Below are positions 50,850 to 58,269 of a DNA stretch of 64,000 nt, in pieces. The stretch comes from UM-FILTER-37-12 sp964344965 (GTDB lineage Bacteria > Patescibacteriota > Patescibacteriia > Magasanikbacterales > UBA922), in contig CAYFPJ010000004.1 in assembly GCA_964344965.1 (NCBI GenBank), positions 12,170 through 76,169 of the forward strand, written 5' to 3'. The translations under genes were made by a program, and so were the position numbers. The notes below the pieces were generated by a model. That model was not told the DNA's origin, made no database searches, and was given only the letters and a program-made list of their open reading frames with translations. The number at the start of each line of letters is the position of its first letter. Position 1 is the stretch's first letter.

Positions 50850-50930
50850 AAACAATCCGGATATCCAGATAATCCAGATCTACAGATGACTATCCGGAAA
50901 ATCTGGATTATCTGGATATCCGGATTGTTT
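50850..50930. repeat. Perfect 30-bp palindrome upstream of glycosyltransferase start
   Basis: Bases 50850-50879 (AAACAATCCGGATATCCAGA...) are the exact reverse complement of 50901-50930, with a 21-base spacer. On the minus strand the hairpin would end 4 bases before the ATG at 50846 and cover any ribosome-binding region. Confidence 0.93.
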
Positions 50931-50948
50931 AAGTATAACACAAAACCC

Positions 50949-51020
50949 CCGTTCGCAAATAACCTCCCGTCTTGTCCCCAAATATACTTAGAAACAAAAC
51001 GGGCAGTGCGAACGGAGGTT
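50949..51020 (-). other. Structured region after the small Cys protein gene
   Basis: CCGTTCGCA (50949-50957) pairs with TGCGAACGG (51007-51015), inner CCCGTCTTGT (50966-50975) with ACAAAACGGG (50994-51003, one mismatch). An alternative pair AACCTCC (50961-50967)/GGAGGTT (51014-51020) competes with the outer stem. On the minus strand this follows the gene at 51057 and ends in GGGGGTTTTG, so it may be a terminator or a folded RNA. Confidence 0.5.
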
Positions 51021-51056
51021 CCACTGCACCGCCCCGCACGAAGCGGGAAAGTGCCA

Positions 51057-51185
51057 CTACCGCCTCTTACCCTTCTTGGGCCTGGGCGGGCGACACTTCT
51101 TCGCATCACGCTTAGTTGCGTGATACTTGCCGCATCCTTTAGTGCGGCAGGCGTAACCCTTAAGGACGTGGTGCTTGACTTTCAT
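51057..51185 (-). CDS. Small basic Cys/His protein
   Basis: 42 residues: MKVKHHVLKGYACRTKGCGK then YHATKRDAKKCRPPRPKKGK and RR. Three Cys and several His could make a zinc knuckle; the C-terminus is strongly basic, suggesting RNA or DNA binding. A strong Shine-Dalgarno GGAGGG lies 6 bases before the ATG, unusual for this window, where most genes lack one. Base composition is more GC-rich than the neighbourhood. No family recognised; ribosomal-protein-like character is possible. Confidence 0.65.
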   Translation of the reverse strand: MKVKHHVLKGYACRTKGCGKYHATKRDAKKCRPPRPKKGKRR

Positions 51186-51380
51186 TGGAACCCTCCATCG
51201 CCCCGGTTAACTGGGCGTTAAGAATTATAAAACCAAAAACTCTCTCTCTTGTCAACACCTTTCCCACATTTATCCCACAGAGGAGTGCTTGGAATACTTG
51301 TCGAACTCCTATATTTGGGATAATATAAAAAAACCAACAACACCTATAAACTAAGAACTATTGGCTATGAACTATTCATT

Positions 51381-52823
51381 ATGAACATAAAAGACGTAGA
51401 AAAAATCCCACCCCAAAACCTCGAAGCAGAGAAATCTCTCCTCGGGGCTATTTTGCTTGACAAAGATGCCATGTTGAAGATTGCTGATGATGTAGAAGTA
51501 GATGATTTTTACAAGAGAGCTCATAGTGACATTTATCAATCCATCCTCGAGCTATATAATAAAAACGAACCAATCGATGTTTTGACCCTTGGTAATAAAC
51601 TAGAAGAAAAAAATAAAATAGCAGAGATTGGTGGTAGAAGCTATTTGGTGGAACTTTCCAATGTTGTTCCCACGACAACGCATATCAAAGAATACGCCAA
51701 TATAGTCCGTAAAAAATCTACACTTAGAAAATTATTACGTGCTGCCCATGAAATCTCTGGTCTTGGCTATCAAGACAATACTGACGATGTAGACAATATT
51801 CTTGATAAAGCCCAACAACACCTGCACGGTATTACTCAGAAGCATCTCAAGCAAACCTTCACCCCAATCAGTGACGTCCTTAGTAATACTTTCGAGAGAA
51901 TAGATGAGTTACATCGCGAAAAAGGAAAATTGCGTGGCATACCAACAGGATTTAAAAAATTAGATAATCTGCTAGCTGGATTCCAAAAATCTGATCTGAT
52001 CATTCTGGCGGCTCGTCCTTCTGTCGGTAAGACTTCTCTTGCTCTAGATTTTGCTCGCCACACTGCAATTCGTGGTAAAGCTAAGGTCGGAATGTTTTCT
52101 CTTGAGATGAGCAAAGAACAGCTTGTGGACAGACTGCTTTGTGCAGAAGCTAATGTCGACTTATGGAAGATGAGAACAGGAAATCTATCAGACCGTCCAG
52201 ATAGTAGTGATTTCCCACGGATCGGTAATGCTATGGGTAAGCTATCTGAGGCAAAGATATTTATCGATGACACAGCTGGTCAAAATGTCATGCAGATCCG
52301 CACTAAGGCTCGTAGACTCCAAGCTGAGCACGGACTAGATTTGATCATTATTGATTATTTGCAGCTGATGAACTCTACTCGCAACCGTGGCAGTGACAAT
52401 CGTGTCCAAGAGGTGGCAGAGATGAGTCGAGGGCTCAAGCTTCTCGCTCGTGAGATCAATGTCCCGGTCCTCTGCCTTTCTCAGCTTTCTCGTGCTGTCG
52501 AACAAACCAAGCCAGCCATCCCGAAGTTGTCACATTTGCGAGATTCTGGTAGTATTGAGCAGGATGCTGATGTTGTAATGTTCATTTACCGTAAAGCTGC
52601 TGACAGGAATTATCGCATCGAAGATATCCCTCCAGACGAGATGGCTCTAGCTGAGATTCATATTGCCAAGCACAGAAATGGACCTACAGGAGTAGTCAAA
52701 ACATTCTTTGACCAAGAAAGAGCTAGTTTCAAAAATCTAGACTCCACCTTCGGCCCCCCACCCCCTCCAGTGCCTCAAGCAACCTCTCCAGTACCCCAAC
52801 CCAAACCAGTCCCGTCATTTTAA
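51381..52823 (+). CDS. dnaB: Replicative DNA helicase
   Basis: 480 residues. N-terminal DnaB domain (PQNLEAEKSLLGAILLDKDA, EIGGRSYLVELSNVVPTTTH) and RecA-like motor from about residue 185: Walker A LAARPSVGKTSLALDFARH, GMFSLEMSKEQLVDRLL, Walker B LDLIIIDYLQLM and LSQLSRAVEQ with the arginine-finger region RDSGSIEQDADVV. The Pro-rich C-terminal tail (PPPPVPQATSPVPQPKPVP) is longer than usual. The hexamer unwinds DNA at the replication fork. Confidence 0.97.
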   Translation: MNIKDVEKIPPQNLEAEKSLLGAILLDKDAMLKIADDVEVDDFYKRAHSDIYQSILELYNKNEPIDVLTLGNKLEEKNKIAEIGGRSYLVELSNVVPTTTHIKEYANIVRKKSTLRKLLRAAHEISGLGYQDNTDDVDNILDKAQQHLHGITQKHLKQTFTPISDVLSNTFERIDELHREKGKLRGIPTGFKKLDNLLAGFQKSDLIILAARPSVGKTSLALDFARHTAIRGKAKVGMFSLEMSKEQLVDRLLCAEANVDLWKMRTGNLSDRPDSSDFPRIGNAMGKLSEAKIFIDDTAGQNVMQIRTKARRLQAEHGLDLIIIDYLQLMNSTRNRGSDNRVQEVAEMSRGLKLLAREINVPVLCLSQLSRAVEQTKPAIPKLSHLRDSGSIEQDADVVMFIYRKAADRNYRIEDIPPDEMALAEIHIAKHRNGPTGVVKTFFDQERASFKNLDSTFGPPPPPVPQATSPVPQPKPVPSF

Positions 52824-52966
52824 AAGAATACGCAAAGTACGAAGAAGAACAAAAAGCTTATTCTGCCTAATCTGCTTATTTTGCTTACTTTGCTCACAAA
52901 TAGCAGCAAAAACCGACATTTAATAATTCACCATGTAAATATCCTACATGTTGTAATCAAAACCCT

Positions 52967-53269
52967 ATGTTCAACAAACTAAAGCAATTCAAAGACATGC
53001 GTAGTCAAGCTAAGACTATCCAAAGTGCTTTGTCTGAAGAATCAGTCACTGTCAAAGAAGCCGGTGATAAAGTTCTCCTCACTATGGATGGCAACATGAA
53101 ATTGACTGGCCTAGCCATTGACGACGAACTGATGTCTCCTGGTAAAAAAGATAAACTAATAAAAGCGATTAAAGATGGTCACGAAAGTGCCATGAAGAAG
53201 ATGCAGCGTGTAATGGCGATGAAAATGAAAGAGATGGGTGGATTTCCAGATATTCCTGGTCTAAGCTAG
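52967..53269 (+). CDS. ybaB: YbaB/EbfC family nucleoid-associated protein
   Basis: 100 residues with helical ends and a central beta-sheet: KQFKDMRSQAKTIQSALSEE, VLLTMDGNMKLTGLAIDDEL and KKMQRVMAMKMKEMGGFPDI. Binds DNA as a dimer. The usual bacterial order ybaB-recR is kept here but with the 53292 gene between them. Confidence 0.88.
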   Translation: MFNKLKQFKDMRSQAKTIQSALSEESVTVKEAGDKVLLTMDGNMKLTGLAIDDELMSPGKKDKLIKAIKDGHESAMKKMQRVMAMKMKEMGGFPDIPGLS

Positions 53270-53291
53270 ATCTATTTAGCAAAATTTATTT

Positions 53292-54398
53292 ATGGGTGGC
53301 AGAAAACCCACCAACAGAGAGTTTCAAGAAGAGCAAGAGTTTCATGCTTTTATTTTAGATTTTTTAAATACCATCAAAAGCCTAGAAGCATTTGAGGAAA
53401 GAGATAAATTTATTGCCGAATCCATAGAATCGGTTACAAATGAAAGAAATTTAGAATATATTTTGTCTCAGATACCCACGATTGGATTATTAGGAAATGA
53501 AACTGCCAAAATATTGATTTTTATCGGAGAAAGAGATGTCTTAATAGACAATTTAGATTGTTTCACGGGACTTAGTTCTAGTATATCCAAAGAGCTAAGA
53601 ATTGATGAGGAAGATAAAAAAAGGCTACAAGACTATAATCTCATCTTTGGCGATCCAAAAACAGAAGAAGATGAAGAAATAATTGACTCACCAACAAAAT
53701 TTATTGATGAAAATGGGGCTGGAGTTATGCTAATAGGCAAGCTTCACTCGGCTACCAATAAACGAGGAAGAGAAATGGCAGGAAGACTTATTATATCCAA
53801 TATTGATGTCTTTCCAGATCCTTACCAGATAATCACCCTTCTTGTTGAAGAAAACCTATATAAATTTATCTTCTCAAACAAAGCACACTTCTTTCACACT
53901 ACTGAGCTCAATCGTAGGCGTATAGCCGAGATAATAATTGCTGAAGGAGAAGCACATCCAGAAAGAATAAAATACCTTTGTGGTAAATTAATTTTATTTG
54001 AAAAAAAAGAATTGGGGAAAACAGTAGCACTGGCAATACTCAAATGGGGAACCCAAAAAGATGTCATGAGATTTGACGACTATTTCGATAGATTCCATGG
54101 ACTCGACATGGAGATAGCAAAACTATTGATAGATAGGGACTTATCACATAAAGTTATAGACAATTGGTCAATATTCATAGACATGGACTATGGTGAATGC
54201 CTGAACCATATGATCTCACAAGGTCCCAGTGCAGCAATGCAAATACTTATCCGTGTAAAACAAATTCCTCGCCAATATCTTACCGACGAACTAGCGAAAA
54301 ATCTATTGGCAATGGGACTGGCAGATGTGTTTTTTTATCGAGGCAGGCCTTCATATTTTCAATTAAATCCTGAAACAGAAAAAGAATATAATATTTAG
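53292..54398 (+). CDS. Hypothetical helical-repeat-like protein between ybaB and recR
   Basis: 368 residues. All-helical with regularly spaced segments such as NLEYILSQIPTIGLLGNETA, KYLCGKLILFEKKELGKTVA and GECLNHMISQGPSAAMQILI, resembling HEAT/armadillo-type repeats. No signal peptide. Not recognised. The start is 22 bases after ybaB and the stop 40 bases before recR, so co-transcription is likely, though relation to recombination is only a guess from position. Confidence 0.65.
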   Translation: MGGRKPTNREFQEEQEFHAFILDFLNTIKSLEAFEERDKFIAESIESVTNERNLEYILSQIPTIGLLGNETAKILIFIGERDVLIDNLDCFTGLSSSISKELRIDEEDKKRLQDYNLIFGDPKTEEDEEIIDSPTKFIDENGAGVMLIGKLHSATNKRGREMAGRLIISNIDVFPDPYQIITLLVEENLYKFIFSNKAHFFHTTELNRRRIAEIIIAEGEAHPERIKYLCGKLILFEKKELGKTVALAILKWGTQKDVMRFDDYFDRFHGLDMEIAKLLIDRDLSHKVIDNWSIFIDMDYGECLNHMISQGPSAAMQILIRVKQIPRQYLTDELAKNLLAMGLADVFFYRGRPSYFQLNPETEKEYNI

Positions 54399-54438
54399 TT
54401 AGGTATTGATAAAACCAACTTAGATCCATAAACTTCAT

Positions 54439-55032
54439 ATGTACACTAGGTCTATAGAAAACCTAATCAAATCCTTCTCCAAGCTCCCAACAGTCGGCCC
54501 ACGCACGGCCGAACGTTTTGTTTTTCATCTTCTACGCTCGGGAAAGAAGGATGTCGGAGAACTTACTCTCGCTTTGAAAAATTTGATTGATAATATCAAG
54601 AGCTGTGAACAATGCTGGGACTTTGCTGAGCAGTCTCCCTGTGAGATCTGTGCTGATTCCAGGCGAGACCAGTCCCAAATCTGTGTCGTCACCCAGCCCC
54701 AAGACTTGCAAGTTATGGAAAAGACTGGCGCTTACCAAGGACTCTACCACATTCTTCGTGGGATCTTGAAACCTGGAGATGAAAGAAATATAAAATTTTT
54801 GAAAATAAAAGAATTGTTAGATAGAATCAGAAAACCAGCTATAAAAGAAGTAATCCTCGCCCTCAATCCAGATCTACCTGGTGAGACGACCATGATGTAT
54901 ATTGAGAAGCAAATCAAAGCTCAGAATCCTGAAACTAAAATTACTCGCTTGGCCAGAGGTCTACCGATGGGCAGTGATGTGCAGTATGCGGATGAGGTGA
55001 CACTTGGGAGTGCGCTAAAAAATCGTAATTAA
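54439..55032 (+). CDS. recR: Recombination protein RecR
   Basis: 197 residues. Helix-hairpin-helix SKLPTVGPRTAERFVFHLLR, four-Cys zinc finger CEQCWDFAEQSPCEIC with the following residues, Toprim domain ICVVTQPQDLQVMEKTGAYQ and GLYHILRG, and the C-terminal TKITRLARGLPMGSDVQYAD. RecR loads RecA through RecFOR. Normal length. A terminator follows the stop. Confidence 0.97.
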   Translation: MYTRSIENLIKSFSKLPTVGPRTAERFVFHLLRSGKKDVGELTLALKNLIDNIKSCEQCWDFAEQSPCEICADSRRDQSQICVVTQPQDLQVMEKTGAYQGLYHILRGILKPGDERNIKFLKIKELLDRIRKPAIKEVILALNPDLPGETTMMYIEKQIKAQNPETKITRLARGLPMGSDVQYADEVTLGSALKNRN

Positions 55033-55033
55033 A

Positions 55034-55062
55034 AAACCTACCTAGTCAGGTGGGTTTTTATA
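55034..55062. terminator. Intrinsic terminator after recR
   Basis: AAAAACCTACCT-AGTC-AGGTGGGTTTTTA: stem with wobble pairs, T-tract on the plus strand and A-tract on the other, so it may serve both directions. Confidence 0.75.
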
Positions 55063-55071
55063 TCCAAAAAT

Positions 55072-55425
55072 TTAAACCAAACCAACAAGCGGCTTAATCT
55101 CCCTCACATCATCTTCCACTCGCCTCAACCGCTCCCCCATAAACGTCACCTCCTGATCTCTCTTTTCTACCAGGCCAACAATCTTATCAAGCGTATTCGA
55201 AATACCCCGCAAGTCATCTTTTGTAGCCATATTTTCTTCGATTCTATCAAGTCTATCAGAGTGATCAACGACAGCCAGCACGATATTGTCAAGTTTCCCA
55301 TCATGTTCTGTTACTTTGCGAGAAATAAAATCAAGCTGCTTGTCGTGCTCTGTGACTTTATGAGCAATAAAATCAATCTGCTCTTCATGCGCTTCTGGTC
55401 TTTGTTCTTGTGTATTATTTTTCAT
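55072..55425 (-). CDS. Coiled-coil protein
   Basis: 117 residues with repeating 18-20 residue units: IDFIAHKVTEHDKQ, LDFISRKVTEHDGK, LDNIVLAVVDHSDR, then heptad-rich LDRIEENMATKDDLRGISNT. This pattern resembles phage tail/collar-like or coiled-coil scaffolding proteins that are common in candidate-phyla genomes. Soluble, no catalytic motif. Convergent with recR. Confidence 0.65.
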   Translation of the reverse strand: MKNNTQEQRPEAHEEQIDFIAHKVTEHDKQLDFISRKVTEHDGKLDNIVLAVVDHSDRLDRIEENMATKDDLRGISNTLDKIVGLVEKRDQEVTFMGERLRRVEDDVREIKPLVGLV

Positions 55426-55501
55426 AGTGACAGTAGTATAGCCACCCCAAAGACTCCCGTCAATCTCAAGAACGAAATAACCCCAAAATAAACATTTCGA
55501 T

Positions 55502-55531
55502 TAAAAAACCCACCTAACCAGGCGGGCTCAA
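55502..55531 (-). terminator. Intrinsic terminator after rplU
   Basis: On the minus strand GAGCCCGCCTGGTTAGGTGG followed by GTTTTTTAAT: stem CCCGCCT/AGGTGGG with wobble pairs and a T6 tract, 45 bases after the rplU stop. Confidence 0.7.
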
Positions 55532-55577
55532 TATTCGTGCTGTCTGTCTTCATTCGTGTTATTCGCTAAAATTCGTG

Positions 55578-55892
55578 TTATTTGACAGTACCAATCTTCA
55601 CCTTTGTCTTCTTCTGTCTATGACCAATCACCCTCTTGTAGCGAACTTTACGCTTGAACTTCACGACGCGAATCTTCTTGTCGCGAGTCTGGGACTCAAC
55701 AGTGGCGGCAACACTTACCCCTTCGAGATAAGGAGTACCGATCTGTACATCAGAGCCGTCTTCCTTAGCCAAAAGAAGAACTTTTTCAAAAACTACTTCC
55801 TTACCAGGTTCGACGTCTAATTTTTCAATTTTTAGAGTTTGTCCTGACTTGATCAGGTATTGCTTACCGCCGGTCTGAATTACTGCGAACAT
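55578..55892 (-). CDS. rplU: 50S ribosomal protein L21
   Basis: 104 residues, standard length. MFAVIQTGGKQYLIKSGQTL, VEPGKEVVFEKVLLLAKEDG, GTPYLEGVSVAATVESQTR and the C-terminal VVKFKRKVRYKRVIGHRQKK TKVKIG are L21 hallmarks. The usual rpmA (L27) partner is not next to it. Confidence 0.97.
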   Translation of the reverse strand: MFAVIQTGGKQYLIKSGQTLKIEKLDVEPGKEVVFEKVLLLAKEDGSDVQIGTPYLEGVSVAATVESQTRDKKIRVVKFKRKVRYKRVIGHRQKKTKVKIGTVK

Positions 55893-56003
55893 ATTTTTTA
55901 GGTATTAGGTATTTAGGTTATAGGTGTTTAGGAAATTTACCCACCGGAGCTTTAGCGTAGGTGAGCGTGAATAGTTTACCTGTTTTCAACCAATAAGTCA
56001 AGT

Positions 56004-56471
56004 CTAGTCCTCCACAAGGGACATTTTGTCCCCTATTTTGAGGTCATGTGCTACTGCCCAGCCAGATTGAAGCTCTAAGACCATAGTAGAGTCAATTCTA
56101 GGTGTATATACCCGCAATTGCTCCTCTGGGACATCTTCTGGCTCCACACTAGGTGCAATGTCCACCACCTCACCCTTATCTAGCCAGATAATATCAATTG
56201 GAAAATTCATGTCCCTCATCACTATGCCATGTTGCCCTGGAAATTCAAACAAAAACAACATTCCTTGATTTTGTTCCAACTTATTCCTTCCTCCCAAACC
56301 TTTGTATCTCTGTTGGATAGTTTTGGGTAGCCAAACATTCAGAATCTCACCGTTTAGGAAGACTTTTTTCACTGGGATCCTGTATTGCCAAAATTGTAGT
56401 GCCACAAAAGCAATGAAAAAAATTGTTAGAAAAAAGATTCCGATTTTGCTTACTTTAATTTGGTTAGGCAT
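56004..56471 (-). CDS. DUF192 family protein
   Basis: 155 residues. N-terminal membrane anchor (IGIFFLTIFFIAFVALQFW) and a DUF192 domain: WLPKTIQQRYKGLGGRNKLE, GMLFLFEFPGQHGIVMRDMN, FPIDIIWLDKGEVVDIAPSV and the end GWAVAHDLKIGDKM. Members are small exported proteins of unknown activity. Monocistronic appearance with micro-repeat spacers on both sides. Confidence 0.9.
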   Translation of the reverse strand: MPNQIKVSKIGIFFLTIFFIAFVALQFWQYRIPVKKVFLNGEILNVWLPKTIQQRYKGLGGRNKLEQNQGMLFLFEFPGQHGIVMRDMNFPIDIIWLDKGEVVDIAPSVEPEDVPEEQLRVYTPRIDSTMVLELQSGWAVAHDLKIGDKMSLVED

Positions 56472-56550
56472 ATTTTCCTATATCCTATAACGTATAACCT
56501 ATAGCCTATATGTAACTAACACATACAGGTTACAAGTTATAAGTTACACG

Positions 56551-57603
56551 TTATAAGCCTTTCTTCTTACTAAACCAAACTCCCAAAAGTAACATCAAAA
56601 TAAACAGTAGCACCAAAGCAATCATCTTCTCACTACTCTGCAAAAATAACGTCGTTACCCCAAACAAAAATGAAATAGCATACATGAGAAGCACTGCTTG
56701 CTTTTGGGTCAGGCCAGATTCAATCAGTTTGAAATGCAAGTGCTCACTGTCCCCAACATGGATTGGTTTTTTCTTTTGGATCCTTCTTATTATAACACGA
56801 ATTACGTCTAGTGCGGGGATACCCATTACTAGAAGTGTGGTAGCAATCTTACCGCCAGAAATAATAGCTAAGGCCCCGATCATAAAGCCAGTAAATAGAC
56901 TACCACCTTCGCCCAAGAATATCTTGGCTGGATGCCAATTCCAGGCCAAAAATCCAAGACAGCTACCAGCAAAAATAATTGACAAGAGTGCTACTTCTGG
57001 TTGATACCATGGCTCCTGGAGACTAAGAGCGAAGATCATCATCGCCCCAATAGTGACCACACCAGTAACCAATCCGTCTAACCCATCAAGAAACTTGGTG
57101 GTAAACATCATTCCCATCAACCAAAAGAAAACTACCAAATCTGCCAAAATTACCCAATTACCCAAACCAGCAAGCGACAGAGTCCACTGGTCTAGAGAAA
57201 CTACCCCGCCCCAAGGATTAGTAATTTCATGAGGCCCAATGCCAAAAGCAATAATGATAGTAGCAGCCAAAATTGGAAAAATAATTTGTTTTTTTGCCCT
57301 CAGATTGTACTTATCATCCAGTAGACCTCCAATCATCAAGACCAGACCTCCCCAAAACAAACCCCAAATATGGCGTGGTAATACATCATTTCCAAAATGA
57401 CTGGAAAGCAAAAGAAAAGTAATCAAAAAAAAGCTAAAAAAAATTGCCATTCCTCCTCCGAGTGGAATTTTCTTCTTGTGAATCTTACGTTTCTCTGTCC
57501 GAGGAGCGTCTACAATGTGATACTTCTGCATCAAGATCCGAACCAGAGCAGTGGCAAAAAGAGAGGCAAAAAAAGTAATAATAAAATAACCAAAATATTG
57601 CAT
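56551..57603 (-). CDS. MraY/WecA family phospho-sugar transferase
   Basis: 350 residues, 10-11 membrane helices. Family motifs: KIHKKKIPLGGGMAIFFSF, LDDKYNLRAKKQ (DD motif), TTKFLDGLDGLVTGVVTIG-type NxDGxDG equivalent, FLGEGGSLFTGFMIGA and SEHLHFKLIESGLTQKQAVL. The HLH/QKQAVLLMY region is closer to WecA/TagO than to MraY, so it probably transfers a HexNAc-1-phosphate to undecaprenyl phosphate and starts a surface glycan on lipid carrier. Confidence 0.9.
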   Translation of the reverse strand: MQYFGYFIITFFASLFATALVRILMQKYHIVDAPRTEKRKIHKKKIPLGGGMAIFFSFFLITFLLLSSHFGNDVLPRHIWGLFWGGLVLMIGGLLDDKYNLRAKKQIIFPILAATIIIAFGIGPHEITNPWGGVVSLDQWTLSLAGLGNWVILADLVVFFWLMGMMFTTKFLDGLDGLVTGVVTIGAMMIFALSLQEPWYQPEVALLSIIFAGSCLGFLAWNWHPAKIFLGEGGSLFTGFMIGALAIISGGKIATTLLVMGIPALDVIRVIIRRIQKKKPIHVGDSEHLHFKLIESGLTQKQAVLLMYAISFLFGVTTLFLQSSEKMIALVLLFILMLLLGVWFSKKKGL

Positions 57604-57805
57604 AATTTGTATATGACAATGTCAACTAATATTGTACCTCAATCTATATTCTTTTACAAAACAAAAAAAGACCCCAACCTCGCTCACTCCTTGCCAATAT
57701 TTCCAATAAACCTGTCCTGCGAAGCTTCAGCGAAGCAGGATGAAAATATCAGCAAGTCGCGCGAGGCCAAGGTCCTCTCCAAATGCGTGACTCTAGCCCT
57801 TTCCT

Positions 57806-58069
57806 CTAGGAGCGCCGAAGCTCCGTACGGAGCCAAGCGACGAAGCAGACCACAAAGACAAGCGCCAGTGGCACAAACAGGGCCAAAGAAAAAGGCTCTG
57901 AAGCTGCCGCCCACAGTCCCACAAAAGGACTGAAACAGACGGCCGCCACAGCACCAAATCCCGGGCTCTTCTCAACACGCCAGCAAAACAGCGCGCCGAG
58001 GGCCAGGTAGGTGCTAACGATCCACCCCACAATAACCATTTCCGCCTCCGCGGCGATATGAGGGTTCAT
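57806..58069 (-). CDS. Small membrane protein
   Basis: 87 residues from ATG 58069, preceded by AGAGAGGGA. Three hydrophobic segments: EMVIVGWIVSTYLALGALFC, FGAVAAVCFSPFVGLWAAAS and PFSLALFVPLALVFVVCFVA, then a basic end (LRTELRRS). GC-richer than its surroundings. Function unknown. A longer ORF opening at 58096 adds MTKKVRREG. Confidence 0.6.
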   Translation of the reverse strand: MNPHIAAEAEMVIVGWIVSTYLALGALFCWRVEKSPGFGAVAAVCFSPFVGLWAAASEPFSLALFVPLALVFVVCFVAWLRTELRRS

Positions 58070-58169
58070 TCCCTCTCTTCTTACTTTTTTTGTCAAAAAT
58101 TAAGAAGAGAAAGAATGTAAAACATGTAAAAAATAAACCACAGAAATAGTGGTTTGTCAATTATTATAT

Positions 58170-58264
58170 TATCCCTCCCCTTTTAGGGGAGGTTAGGAGG
58201 GGTTACGGACTACCAAAATCTTTCTTGCTAAGTAACCCCCTCTAGCTCCCCCTAAAAGGGGGAG
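58170..58264. repeat. CCCCTTT-type palindromic repeat
   Basis: TCCCTCCCCTTTTAGGGGAG plus GTTAGGAGGGGTTAC at the left is largely complementary to GTAACCCCCTCTAGCTCCCC plus CTAAAAGGGGGAGA at the right, giving imperfect 33-bp arms with inner hairpins. Located just after the Clp gene. Confidence 0.8.
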
Positions 58265-58269
58265 AAATT

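Noticed and set aside
50886..51221. Plus-strand 111-residue ORF
   Set aside because: Its first part is the palindrome and the rest is the mirror of the small Cys gene, which has a strong ribosome-binding site.
57397..57933. Plus-strand 178-residue ORF
   Set aside because: It overlaps the WecA/MraY-like gene and the small membrane gene on the other strand and is low-complexity and basic; no known motifs.
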